The notes beneath the pieces are model-generated. The model was given only the letters and a program-made list of their open reading frames with translations. It did not search any database and had not been told where the DNA came from. Shown one piece after another: positions 23,233 through 36,371 of a stretch of DNA of 64,000 nucleotides (positions within the stretch are counted from its first letter, which is position 1; each line of letters begins with the position of its first letter). A program made the position numbers and the translations under genes. The DNA is from Paramecium tetraurelia (Eukaryota > Ciliophora > Oligohymenophorea > Peniculida > Parameciidae): contig NW_001799031.1 of assembly GCF_000165425.1 (NCBI RefSeq), positions 63,153 to 127,152 on the forward strand, read 5' to 3'.

Positions 23233-24531
23233 ATGTCAATATAAGTGTTAAATAGATAGTTAGAATGTAATTTCACAGAAACGGAGAAACAATTAGATGT
23301 ATTTTTTGATTATTCTAATTCTTTTAGTAATCTTTTGATAATATCAATAATTTAATTGATTAAGTCTTTACTCTGGATTCTCCAATTTCTAATTTAAGCA
23401 ATCTAAATTTAGAATTATCTTTCCCAATAGTTCCTTAAATCCATTTAATTGATTAATCCTACTTATCATCAAACATTTTTTAAGAAGTGAAACCATTAAT
23501 CATTTAGAGAACCAAATAATCAGATTAACAATATTAATAATCATCATTATTATCATCATAATTATATCAATATCAAACTTAATTTAAGCCGTTCTTTTAT
23601 TATTTATAATTCTATTGAATAAAAGGAAAGTTGTTTTTCAATTGCTTTAAATAAAGATTGTTCATACATAGCACTTGGGTGTGAAGACCTAATAAAGATA
23701 TATGAATATAAAAAAGCAAACTTGAAATAAATTCAAGTTTTATATAACCACCAAAATATTGTAACTACTATAACTTTCATGAAAAAGTCCAATTAGTTTA
23801 TATCTGGAGACGCAGGGGGATCTATTTTCATTTGGTCACATGATCAGGAAAATGAGTGGTATTAAACTTAAAAAATTAAAGCGCATAATTATAATATTTA
23901 TTGTTTAATTTTGAATAATAATGAAGATTTATTTATATCGGGTAGTGGAGATCAAACTATTAAATTTTGGGTTAAATAAAATGAGTGGATCTGTTAATAA
24001 ATTATCAAAGATCATGAATAAAGTGTTGATTAATTAAGTTTAAATGATGAAGAAAACAAAGTTCTTGCTTGTGGATGCGATATATTTTTAATTGAATATT
24101 CTAAATAACAGAAAAAGTGGATTGTTGGTTAAAATATTAAAACTGAATTTTAAGCATATAGCATATGCTTTATCAACAACTATTAATTCACATACAGACC
24201 TATTTATGGCAATTTGATGTATATCTATGAAATGAGTAATATAAATTAATAGTTCACTAAAACTAAAGTTATTACTTTTAATAAAGTTGGTGGAACTAAT
24301 TGTGGGATATTTTAATAACAATTTAATAAAAATAAATAAATTTTAATGTGTAATCATTGGGATAATGTCAATTTAATCAGAAAAACAGAAAATAATCAAT
24401 TTAAAGTTGAGTAAACTATTCAATTTGACAGCTCTAGGCTATTTGGATAAATGAGTGATGATGGAAAATATTTGATTACATGGGATTCTACATCTAACGA
24501 ACTATAAATCAGGAAATATAAAGAATAGTGA
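23233..24531 (+). CDS. WD40-repeat protein of the ciliate-expanded type, ~410 aa
   Basis: Begins MSIQVLNRQLECNFTETEKQLD; a 29-nt intron (GTATTTTTT...TTTAG) then joins a Gln/Ser-rich linker, and a probable 37-nt intron leads into a run of WD repeats. Repeat signatures include FISGDAGGSIFIWSHD, KIKAHNYNIYCLIL, LFISGSGDQTIKFWVK and, near the end, GQMSDDGKYLITWD. It stops at TGA 24529-24531. Blades predict one beta-propeller, a protein-binding platform. It shares its closing motif (R-L/I-F-G...YLI-W) with the WD40 gene at 46289-47260, so the two are paralogues of one family. The gap before the propeller has no GT...AG pair of usual length, hence the unusually long intron, which lowers certainty there. 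Confidence 0.7.
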
Positions 24532-25529
24532 GAATATTAATATTTGGATCTATATTTAAATAAATTGGTTTTATTTTTATAATTCTATCCAGATTTAAAA
24601 CAAGAAATGGTAAATGATGAAATACTTATTTACTCATTAAGCTTTCATCTTCAAATTAATTTGAAATTCACCCAATCTTTTCTTAATCTTAAATTCCCTT
24701 TTTTGATATAGAATTTTTGTATTGATTTGAGGCATTTAAATTTGAATTACATAAAATTTGAAACCAATTATGTCATGAAATTTATGCAACAATACAGATT
24801 TTAAATCTCAATTTAAGTCATATAATTGAAAAAACAAAGTTTGGAAACCTTGAGCTATTAGATGGAGATTCTTAAAATTGAGTCAGTACTAAAAGTATAT
24901 TGAAAATTTTATAATCGTCTAAAAAATAATACAAATCTATATTGGATGTTGCTTATTAATTTTCAGTGTATCGATATTTACACTACAATTAAATGTTAAA
25001 TTCTAGGCTAAATTTTTAAAACTATTTCAATAAGTATTATCTATTTTCATCATTATTTCCATTTTTATAACTTCTAAAATTCTAATTGGAGATTTTGATT
25101 ATATTACATATAGTTATAACATATTAAATTAATTATGTAATATTAATGAGTTTAGATTTTAAAAATTATGGAGTATATGATAGAATTGAATAAGATAAAT
25201 TAAGTATGATATAACATAAAATTCTCTAGATTTATTCATTAAAACATTCTAATAGGGTCTAATTTAAAGAACAATTTGATTTGATTACCCATAAAATTAA
25301 TAATATATAGATATTACGATCCTTGTTCTTTATTAATACTTGAGTATGAAGAAAAACGGTGTATATTTGAGAACAAATTCGGTTTGGAAAAATATAATTA
25401 AAATTAATATATAATCATCATTTAATTCTGGAGTATGATGTAATAATGTATAACAATATTCTTGATATTATATTGTATATATTCACTATCTAATAATATT
25501 AGAAGTAAAAAATGGTATAATTGATATGA
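24532..25529. other. ~1 kb gene-poor AT-rich stretch
   Basis: No frame on either strand stays open for more than a few dozen codons, and no intron pattern rescues one. There are scattered short windows that look weakly protein-like, so a decayed gene is possible, but nothing identifiable remains. Confidence 0.4.
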
Positions 25530-26373
25530 TCATACAAATAATCTCATAGGTTAATTTTATTGTAACATGGATATTGTCTTATCATAATCTTCTAAAAGAT
25601 AATTTTTGTAATTTTAGCGCAGTTACAATTTGTTAGATATAGGATTGATTACAGGAGTGTCTCTCTCCATAATTGGCGGTAGTTTTAAAGGCTTGTTCAT
25701 GTAATCATACTTTGGTTGTTGGGGTTCACTTACTCTGCTTTCGAAAACCTAGTGTTAAGGAGTAGGTTAGATAGAGTATGATTTAATCCTTTGTGGTTGT
25801 TTTTCAATTTCAGATTAATAATCTACGTTGGTCTCCAATTGGGATAGATAGAGTGCCTTGTTATTTTGTGCTCTTAAGTGTTCTCTCTCTTGTCTCATCT
25901 TTTATGCTTTTTCTTGATTTCTCACCACCTTGCTTGTGTGTGTCCCTGGAATGGCTCCTTCTATATCATTAGTTGCCAACAATCTGTCCCCTTATAGATT
26001 TCCTGATATTATATATTAATACTTTGGTTAATCATAGTAATTCTCCAGGGCTCGATATTATTTGATTTCTCCTAAGTGCAAGTTGTAATGTTTTTTGTGT
26101 GAACCATCGAAATAGTTCTCTCCTTAAGGAACACAACTATTGCAGAAATGATGAAAATCATGCTAATACCTCCTACGACCATATTGGGGATCCTGTTTAG
26201 GGATTGTATATCTAGAAAAAGTTAGTGTATAAGATTAACTGCAATTTTATGTTATTTGCTTAGCGAATATCTTGAGGAAGGATCTTGTCTAAGTAAGAAC
26301 TCTTCTATTTTGGTTGAGCACCCACGATATCAACAGTCAACAATGACCTATCAAATTATTGCACATTATTCAT
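25530..26373 (-). CDS. Unrecognised protein with NDIEGA-P motif, ~271 aa
   Basis: ATG at 26371-26373, TGA at 25530-25532, one 28-nt intron (GTTAATCTT...TCTAG) after NIKLQ. The middle carries RYQHDFHHFCNSC, a possible metal-binding Cys/His patch, then HYNLHLGEIKQYRALENYYDQP and the motif TNDIEGAIPGTHTSK, followed by a strongly charged helix (EKAQKMRQEREHLRAQNNK). I recall DIEGA-x-P peptides from other protist proteins, without a function. The C-terminal part is Pro/Gln-rich. No membrane helix or signal peptide. The gene lies 68 bp downstream of the stop of the first TmcB-like copy. Confidence 0.6.
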
Positions 26374-26441
26374 TTTAATAATATTTATTGATATTTTATT
26401 ATTCAGACATTAGTTACTCATCAAGAACACAAAATATATCA

Positions 26442-29400
26442 TCAAGTTTCTAATTCCTTTGTGTGCAAGAAATCCTTTATAAATTGTTTTATGGATCTTA
26501 TTTTTTGAATAACTCTCAGAGGAATCATCATTATCATCGATCTCGTTCTCCAAACATCTCTCGTCATCTTTATGACTAGAGGCAACCACAAAATAAAATA
26601 AATCACAAATAGCAACACTTCAAACACTATGAACAATGCCAATCTCTATGTTTTAGCGTCATCAATATCTATTGATATTCCAACTTACAGTTTTTCCATC
26701 AAATATCTAAATGTGCCTAAATTTAGAATTCATATGTACCTTTATTATAGACCTCCTGAATTACTCTGGCTTCCTTAGACTAATTGAAATTAACTAAATT
26801 GAGAATATAATTGCTAATATTATCAGAGTTTTTTGTAATGTTCTTAAAAGTAGTAAACCCTCTTGCTATAGTAGTAAAATTGGCTTTCGAGTTGTTCCAA
26901 AATTAATCATATATCGTCATAGTATATCTCAAATTCTCAAAGTATCTTGCCAATCCTACAGCCATACCCTAATAAATAGCACCATCAGCTAAAACTTAAC
27001 AATCTGTCTCTTTAATTTCCTCCAAATAGGAGGCAAGGATTGTACATGGTTAAAGCATAAATACCTCTTTGAAGGCTGTTTAATATATTGAATTTGTAAT
27101 ATCAGTATTAAGGGAATGCTCTTGATGAATAGAGGAATCAAGAGCATAAAGTTTATCTATGTTCTATTTTACTTTTGTGTAAGAGTCTTCATTTTCGATT
27201 GTGATATTTCTATTAATATATAAAGAACTTTAAGCATTATCTGAAAATCTATAAAAACCTTCAGCTCTACTTGTAGCATTAATTTCTGGAACTAATTAAG
27301 CTAAATTGCTAAGCAATGTATCACTCATGAAAAAATTAAAAATAAAGTAAGCCTATAGAATAAGAATTACAAAAGCGAATGCAAAAATGTAGTTTCTTTA
27401 ATCTTTGTTTGTATTTTTGAATTTTTTCTTCTTTCTCTTGCTTTTTAGAGTTTTGTTTAATTCCTCCTACTCTTCCTTCTCTAATTCTTCTAATTCTGAT
27501 AAGACATCATCGTCCTCACCTAATTAGAGGTTAGATATAAAATTTTCACTTTTGTTGTATAAATACTTAACCGTTTTATCTGGAATATCCAAGAACATTG
27601 AAAGAATTTCTTCTTATATTTTATTGACTGAGAGTGTTATGATCGTCAACATCAACAATCCTAGACCTAAGGCTCCTGCTGATATTCCTAAAATTATTTG
27701 AAATGTCTCCTTTTTTTCTTTAGTTTTAACTATCATTCCTTCTGCATATAGATTGCTTGAATTTCTCATTTAAAACACTAAATCATTGAGCAAATTGTAA
27801 ATAATAAACTGAACATCAGCATCTTCATATACAATCTAAGATAGCGATTTATCCCTTATGTTTAATGCCTTACTAACTATTTATTAAGTAGCTTCCATTA
27901 AATCGTAATTTTGATATTGTTCTCCAAATTTCATCTTAACGACATTCTCACTCTGCAATTCTTTTAATTGATCACTTATGTATATATTTGATAACATTAA
28001 GTTTTTATTCAATTAAGAAACTAATTAGATCGAATTATTAAGCTTTGTCTTTTGAACTGTTTCAAATGCTGTTCTTGCTTCTGTTGTGTTGATTTAAAAA
28101 ATATTTAAATTTAACATTTATAGATTCTGCACTGAAGTTAATATTGAATGTAATTCAGCTGTTCTTAAATTAGTGTATTCAACCAACTCCAAAGTTGAAT
28201 AAATTTCATTATATTGAGCCTAACATACAAAAAAATCTGAAAAACTAAGTGCTACTAAAAGTAATATAATAAAATTTGCTGTCCAAGTTAATTTTTTTAT
28301 TACTTAAGGTGTGATTTAATTATCGACAACCGTAGAAAGATTTTTTCTTGATTTAAATATGTTATTAAAATCCTACATTTATCCTTCCTAATCATTGTCC
28401 ACATCTTGCTATCTCTAAAATACACTTCTTCCTTGTTAATCTTCTTCTTCAGATATTTAATCATCTCTATCATCGATCTCTTAAACTCTATTTTCAAAGA
28501 GTCTCACTATTTTTATGCCTTCTGCATAATTTATTTTCGATACTATTAAGACATTACCATCTTCTGACTTTTCTGACTTAATTTGAGATTTGATTAAGTC
28601 AGCGCCTGGCTATACTGATGAAATCATTGAAGACTGATCATTTTATTCCCATAGAATAGTTTAATCCACCCTTTGAGAATTGGTATCGCTTACGTATTCC
28701 CCTTAATATAAGAACTTCGATGGGTTGAATTTAAATTGCATAGTATTTGTCAGTACTTTTTAATGGGGTATATTAATTTCTAAATTCATACTCATCTCCT
28801 AGATCTATTATTCCAATTTCACAATATAGCCTACCACCTGATCTCCATGTTCATTGAATATTTCAGAGGTAAAACATTAAAATTAGATTGTCTCACCCTT
28901 TTTCTCTGCTTCTTCAAACTCCTAAGATGCACTGACAGCAGATGAAGTGTTCAAATTGAACAATATTTGACCGCCTATTTTGGATAGGAATAACTATTTT
29001 TGTTATTGGTAATTTGGAAATAATTCGGAGATAGAGGTTTTCTTATGAGATATCTACTTAGAGTCGAGATTTAATAAGGGGATACAAGTTGATGAAATTG
29101 AATCTATTATTTCTTCATTGTCTAATATAAGATAGCAAGTTGGTTTAAAGCTTTTGAGCACTCTAAACTAGGCAGCTAAGGACACATTCTCATCTAATGA
29201 TTAAATGATTTTCAAATAAATATAGCAGGGCATAATATAATTAGATTTCATTTTAATATAAATTAATCTGTCTTTATAAATGTTCTTATTATCGTTAGAT
29301 TGCAGGAAATTCTCAACGTAAGCATCATGAAATTTAGAATATAAATTAGGCATAAAAATATTGATCTTCCTATTGATCATTTCAGATTTATTGTACCCAA

Positions 29401-31408
29401 ATAGATTACAAGCACCCAAATTTAAATTGGTTATTTAAGCAAATTTCTCTTAAGATGCTGATACCAATAAAATTGGTTGAGATTCATATCCAATCTCTTC
29501 GCTAGTGAAGATGGAAATGGTTTATTTATTTTTCATTTTATTGTTTTATGTTTAAAGTGACTTAGATTTTTCTAATAATTATTCTCCAAAATCTTTATCT
29601 TAAAGTACTTCAATGATGAATTTAGCATATAATCTCATAGCTTTGGGTAGATTTTGAGTCATTTTCTACATTCTATTCCATAATTCTTCAACTTAAAGAA
29701 TAGCTTGATTGATTTTGGATCCAATTTCATTCATTTTGCCCAAATCAGGGGACTCCTCTTATAGTTAAGACCAGAAGTCCATATGCATCAATGTTGCTCT
29801 CTCTATTTTATTTTAAAATTATCTCATATTATTCTAAAATGCTATTTCTGTTGCAACATCTAGGTTTCCAAAGGTTTCATTTTGTGCTGTATTCATTTCT
29901 TCCTCAATGATTTTCTTGTATCTAAAAATAATGAAATCATTATCAAGACTTGGACTCAGTGTTTCAGCTTAGATGAGCTCATTGATGGCTTATTGTCTTT
30001 ATTTCATATTGTCCAATAAGAAAAAGGCATAACGTATTCTGAGGTTGATTTCATTGGGAAACTTCTTAATTTAGTTAAAGTAGATCTAGGCCATGACCAT
30101 GAGGAGATCCAGGTCTCTTTCAATAATAGTGCCTTCTTTAAAGAGTGGTTTCTACTATCTTTGGTTAATCATTTTTTTCTGTTTAAGATAGCAATCCTCT
30201 CTTGTGCATGTTGCTTTATGAATTTCCAAGAAGCCGTCAATCAACAAAGAGCTGTTGGAATTCAATGAACTTTTGTAAAGGAGTTTGAGGAGATGATTGG
30301 TCAGTTGCACAATTTGATCAGGGTCTTGGACTTTGTTTAGATTTAATAGAAGTAAATCGTAATGCAATTTTTCACTTTTGATGATGGCAGCTATCATGAG
30401 AGGTACTCCAGCAATCCAAGCATAGACTGTACCGATGAATAAGACTCCTTCAAGAAATTTGGCAAAGCAAATGAGAATCACTCCCCATAGATTTAATGCA
30501 ACTAGCATAGACCATGCCTTCTGGATGTACAGGTTGTTAAATGGTTGCTCGATGTGTATTTTCCAGAAGACTATAAAGCTGCCTATGAGCATAATCAGAA
30601 TCATCAAGTAATCGTAATTCTTGCCAGTCATGAAAGTATAGCAAATAACCATAACTAATTGGTAAGTAAGCAAAACAGCATTTGCTCTTCCGCTCTTTTT
30701 AGAGGAAGCTTCAGGAGGTTGGTATCTGGGTTCGAAGTAAAGTAATGAGAAGAGTAAGCAAAGAATATAGAATAAAATAACTCCGAAAATGGCTACGACG
30801 GAATGGACAATATGTATATTTACCCAACATTCAACATCAAAGAGTTGGTGCTGGAGTACGCCTGCTGCATTATCGGCACACGACAACATTGAAAAAAGCA
30901 AATCGACGATGGGCATATATAGCACCTATAAAAATAGGGACATTAAGAATCTGAGCAACATGATTGGCCAAGTAAATGAAGATTTAGATTTACTGACACT
31001 GTAGCTCAGCAAAAACATCAGCATCAAAGCAAACAGAAGCAATCCCAGACACACATACATCATAGCCACGAATCCCTAAAAACTAACCATTTCAAAGTAT
31101 GGGGTCAATAGGACATACCTATAAAATTAAATGATCATTTTGTACCCAAAGATTTTGTTCAGTTGTTTTGTTATGATCTCATTTTGCCACACCTTCCAAA
31201 TCTGCCGATTAAAGAGGATATAAGTAATTTGCATATACTGTATCGCGATACCAATGCATGTGAAGGGAATCGACTACTCCTCATCTTTCAACATTAGTTG
31301 GATAACCCGAAAAAAGACTCCTTTCATCTCCACTTGCAATTTCTCAAGTACAGATCGATCTGCCTCCAAGGAACTTTTAGAAGTACCAAAGTTTGACTTA
31401 AGTTCCAT
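26442..31408 (-). CDS. TmcB-like multi-membrane PAS-domain protein, copy 1 (~1,640 aa)
   Basis: First of three tandem paralogues. Starts MELKSNFGTSKSS; a 27-nt intron lies after NKIFG. The N-terminal third has about ten membrane helices (for example VVAIFGVILFYILCLLFSLLYF, shortened to its core IFGVILFYILCLLF) and the motif FAKFLEGVLFIGTVYAW. Next is a cytoplasmic helical region (KIERATLMHMDFWSQL) and a PAS-type sensor module, LGACNLFGYNKSEMI followed by NRKINIFMPNLYSKFHDAY. The C-terminal third holds several more membrane helices around an extracytoplasmic domain, and ends RDVWRTRSMIMMIPLRVIQ. This architecture matches the Dictyostelium 'tiny macrocysts' TmcB-type family, greatly expanded in ciliates. 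A sensory or signalling role is inferred. TGA at 26442-26444. Confidence 0.72.
29495..29865 (-). repeat. Near-identical block shared with the other TmcB-like copies (copy 1)
   Basis: This coding segment differs at roughly 15 of ~370 positions from the equivalent piece of copy 2 (34440-34810), including third codon positions. It encodes the cytoplasmic helical region just before the PAS module. Sequence on both sides is far more divergent. Confidence 0.75.
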
Positions 31409-31430
31409 TTTAATTATTAATTATTATATC
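31409..31430. promoter_or_regulatory. 22-bp spacer between tandem TmcB-like copies 1 and 2
   Basis: Only 22 bp of A/T lie between the stop of copy 2 (31431-31433) and the start codon of copy 1 (31406-31408). Copy 1 must therefore be transcribed from within or just after the end of copy 2. No promoter motif is visible. Confidence 0.5.
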
Positions 31431-34400
31431 TCACTAATCTTAGCTGTGAATCAAAACGCCAATGAAAGATTTTATCATTTTAATCTTCTAAATCACACGC
31501 AATGGAATCATCAAGATCAACCCCTTCGTTCTCCAAATATCTCTCGTCATTTTCATCTCAGCCGGTAACCAAATAATGAAATACACAAAAAATATCAGCA
31601 CTTCAAAAACAATGAATATAGCCAATAACTAAGTTTGAGTTACCTCAATGTCGTATTTCAAAGCAGCCAAGTATTAATCGAGTAAAAATTCAAAAGCAGC
31701 TAAACAAATATTTCAAATTCTCATACCTCTTATAAATTTATTCTGCATAATCCGTGATTCTGTGGTCTGTTTGAAATTATTCAAATTATAGACATAATTA
31801 GTCACATTGTCAGAGTCATTAGTGATATTTCGAAATTGTCCCCAACCTCTCGCAACCACACTGAAATTTGCCTCAGGATGCCCATAAAACATGTCATAAA
31901 TTGTCATTATGTACCTTATGTTCTCAAAATATCTAGCTATTGCTACAGCCATCCCTTAAGAAATCGACCCATCTGCAAATGTTTCACAATACTCAACTGT
32001 TGTATACCCCTCCTTTTCAAATATGTCGCAAGGACTCAACATAAAAATGGATTAGAAAGTGTCATAATAATCTTAATTCACGATTTCAGAGTTCTTTGCA
32101 TGTTCTTAATGCAATTCAGAGTCCACTTCATAATTTAATTGTATGTTGTTCATTACTATAGAGTATGAGTCCTTCCCAAGGATGGGTTCTTCACGATTCA
32201 AAAATAGTTGCCTTTCACAATTATCGACAAATCTATAATATGACCCAGATCTGGCTGTAACGTTTAATTCTGGTATTTACTACCTCAAATTATTATTAAT
32301 AACTTGATTTAGAAAATAACTCAATATGAAATATCCTTAAAAAGTGCAAAGAATAAAGGTAATTATAAGAATTTGAGTTCTGTGTGATGAATTTGTATTC
32401 TTGAACATCTTCTTCTTCCTCTTTGATTTAAGAGTTCTACTCAACTCTTTATTTTCATCCTATTACTCATCATCACTGAAATCAGAAGATAATTCTTCTT
32501 CTTCCCCTACCTATAAGTTCGAGATAAAATTTTCGCTTTTGTTATACAAATATTTTACTGTTTTTTCTGGTATCTCCATAAACAATTGCAATATTTGTTC
32601 CTGTATTAAATTGATCTTTATTATTAGAATTACAATCATTACCAATAATATAAAAAAAGAGCTTGCAGACACTACCATAAAAATGAAAAAGATTTTAACA
32701 TTATTCTCTGACAAATCCCGAATTCCATAAGAATATTAGCTTGTCTCATTACGATATTCAATTATAATTCCATTGTGCATGTTATAATTAATAAAAGCCA
32801 CATCTTCATCATCCAATGTCAAATTTTATAATGGTTTATCTCTAACTATTAGAGCTTTGCTAATTATTTGCTAAGTAGCTTCGATTAAGTCATAATTAGA
32901 AAATCTACTTTTTGAGATTCTGACATTTACAACACTCTTTGAATATAATTCTTCAATTTGTTCATTGATGTAAAGCTCATTTAACATCAATTTTTTATTG
33001 GCTTCTACTAATCCATATATGGATTTATTCAATTCATTTCTTTACTCCTCTTCATACGCAATAGCCTCAGTTTCTGTGAAATTCCATATTCCAATCCTCA
33101 GCATTTCTAAATTCTAAATGTTCATCACAATTTGGATAGATTCTTAATTTCTCAAACTTGCATATGAAATTAAATTTAATGAATTTTGAATATTCTCAAA
33201 TAAATACAATCCTAAGAAATAAGATGTAAATGACAGGGTTAGCACAGCCACCATTAAAATATTGATGATGCTACTCAAATAAATGATTACTTTTGGTCTT
33301 TATTAATCATTAATTGTTGAACTTAATACTTTTCTATTTCTAAATACATTATTCTTTTGGCCTTTCTCAAACTCATCTGGGTTATCTGAATTCGATTAAA
33401 ATACACTTGAATGTTGGACGTCATCTGAATCTGTAAAGCTCATTCTAATATCTTCAATTTCTTAAATTCTATTATCAAATAATTTTAACGTTCTTATCCC
33501 TTCTGCATAATTTATTCTTTCTATCTTCACCACTTCAACCTTTTCCTTCTTTTCAACTTGAGTTTCTTCGCTCATTCTAGATGACTACTCCCAAATAACT
33601 GTTTGATCAACTCTAGCTGAGTTTCCTTCCTCCTGGTTTTCTCCTAAATATAAAGCCTTTGCAGCAAAATATTTAAATTAAAAATTGCTCATGGTTGAAT
33701 TTTGTACAATTAATTATTACTGCATATCAGGACCATAGATTTAACTCTAATCATTTAGCACTTTCTCTAATTTTATGACATATCCAACAACCTAATCTTA
33801 ATATTAATTAGAAATTTCAGTAATTTAAATTTAAAATAATATTTAAGTCTGATCTTGCTAAATCATTAATATAGTATTAAAGATAATTTGAGTTCTAAAC
33901 AACATTAGATTACAAATTCAAACTAATTACGCAACCAGTCTTATTTAAGTAATCATTTCTATTATAATTTGTGAATAGCTCATGAAAGTAGATCTTTTTA
34001 TGACTAATCATCTTTGAATCAATAAACAAGTAACAAATACAAGATGACGAGACGGACTCAATGGCATCATCATGATCAAGAATTAGATAGCATCCTCCTT
34101 TGAAGGTACGCAATGTTCTAAACTAAGCTGCAATTACAACATCTTCATCTAGTTATGATAACGCTTTCATGCATATATAGCAAGGCATAATGTAGCCTGA
34201 CTTTAATTTTATATAGATTAATCTTTCCTTCACAATCTGTTATAAATCATTACTCTAAAATAACATTTCTATATGTTTATCATGAAACTTAGTATAAATT
34301 TATGGAATCAACAAATTTATTTTTCTATTCATCAATTCTGTCTTATGGTATCCAAACAAATTACAAGCACTTAAATTTAAATTAGAAATCTAAGCAAATT

Positions 34401-36333
34401 TACTTGACATTGTAGATATTAATAAAGTTGGTAATGGTTCAAAATTAATCTCTTCGCTAGTGAAGATGGAAATGGTTTATTTGTTTTTCATTTTATTGTT
34501 TTATGTTTAAAGTGACTTAGACTTTTCTAATAATTATTCTCCAAAATCTTTATCTTAAAGTACTTCAATAATAAATTTAGCATATAATCTCATAGCTTTA
34601 GGTAGATTTTGAGTCATTTTCTACATTCTATTCCACAGTTCTTCAACTTAAAGAATAGATAGATTGATTTTGGATCCAATTTCATTCATTTTACCTAAAT
34701 CAGGAGAATCCTCTTATAACTAAGACCAGAAGTCCATATGCATTAAAGTGGCTCTCTCTATTTTATTTTAAAATTATCTCATATTATTCTAAAATGCTAT
34801 TTCTGTTGCAATATCTAGATTACCACTTAGAGCTTCATTTTATGATATGTTCATTTCATCTTCAATTATCCTTTTATATCTAAAAATAGTAAACTCATAA
34901 TCTATGCTGGGTGATAATAATTCTATTTAATTAAATTCATTTAAAGATTATTACTTTTATTTCAAAAAATCAAGTAGATAAAAGGCATAATTAATTCTTA
35001 ATCTTACATTGTTTTAATGTCTTCTAATGTATCCTTGATATATCTCTCCAATTAGTAAATGTATTTAGTAATCTCTCTCAGTGATATTTGCATCCTTTAG
35101 TTTTAATAATCTTTAGTTTAATTGTTTTTTTATTCTAAATACGCAATCCTCCTTTTAGCAAGTTTTTATGTGTACTTCAATAAGTGCATCCAACATAATG
35201 TGAAAATGTTAGTTAGCATGATATCTTGATAGTAATTTTTAAATATAATTAGTTAATAGTATGATTTGATTAGGATCCTCTGTTTTATTGATATTCATTA
35301 ATAATAGATCATAAAGATACTTCTCTTTTTTATATATAGCAAATATAATAAGAGGGATACCAACTAGCCAGGCATAGATAGTTCCATGAAATATCGTGTT
35401 TTCCAGATAATTTGAAAAACACATCATTATGGCACTCCATAACATTAGAGCAGCATACATAGATGAGATTTTCTGTATAAATACATTATTGAATGGTTAT
35501 TCTATATGAAATTAATAGAATGTGATTACTGCTCCAATCATAAGGATGTAAATAGCGACATAATCAAATTTAAATAAATCAATGAATGTAAACGAAATTT
35601 CTAATAAGAGAAAGATAAAACATTTAAGAGTTTTTGCCCTTCCAGATGTTTTGGATAATTGATCTTTGTGATTATATTTTGGTTCAAAGTAAAGCAAATT
35701 AAAAGTCATCGTAATCATGATAAAGATTATGATTCCAAGAATGGCTACAATAGCGTGAATGACATGGGAACCTTACCAACATATGGTATCAAATACAACG
35801 TTGATGAGTTGATTTTTATCATCATAGTGGCAATTGAGCATTTGAAATAAAAGATCAAGTATTGGTAAATAAAGTATAGTAGTAAAGAGGATGAAAATCT
35901 ATTTGAGGATATAAATTGGCCAAGTATATGAAGTGTTGAGTCTAGTAATATTTGTGTATCCAATTAGTAATAACAACATGATGGATATAAGGATTATACC
36001 TATTAATGCATACATCATTGATGCGAAACTCGAAAAGTTGAGTTGTTCAAAATATGGGGTTAGCATGAAATATCCAAAGAATTTATAAAATTGATATGAC
36101 ACTTTCTAGTTCTTCCATACTAAATATAGTTGTCGATGAAAAATGAATGTGAGATATTAAAAAAAGGACATCACTTACAGAAAGATTTGAATTGCAATCG
36201 ACTATTCTTTATCCTTTAGAATCAAGAAGAAAACTCTGAAAATGATCGATTTGAGTTCTGTCTGCAAACGTGTTAAGATATTATCATTCTCAACTGAATT
36301 CTTAGTGGATCCATAATTGGACTTTACCTCCAT
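31431..36333 (-). CDS. TmcB-like multi-membrane PAS-domain protein, copy 2 (~1,620 aa)
   Basis: Second tandem paralogue, start MEVKSNYGSTKNS at 36331-36333, TGA at 31431-31433. It has the same order of parts as copy 1: N-terminal membrane helices (CFSNYLENTIFHGTIYAWLVG), helical cytoplasmic region, PAS-like module, a central pair of membrane segments with the motif VKYLYNKSENFISNL between them, an extracytoplasmic domain beginning near ELNVTARSGS, and the closing membrane helix with RDIWRTKGLILMIPLRVIQ. Protein similarity to copy 1 is moderate in most regions but almost complete in the block at 34440-34810. Short introns are needed at many points and were not all placed. Frame integrity was checked only in parts. 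Confidence 0.68.
34440..34810 (-). repeat. Near-identical block shared with the other TmcB-like copies (copy 2)
   Basis: About 96% identical to 29495-29865 in copy 1. A run of ~175 bp inside it (about 34625-34800) appears to match the segment around 39585-39760 of copy 3 with almost no differences. Confidence 0.75.
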
Positions 36334-36371
36334 TTAATTTAATTAATTGATAATTAATATAGATAAAGAAA

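Noticed and set aside
30789-32138. Several plus-strand frames over the TmcB-like array
   Set aside because: All are antisense to well-supported coding sequence.
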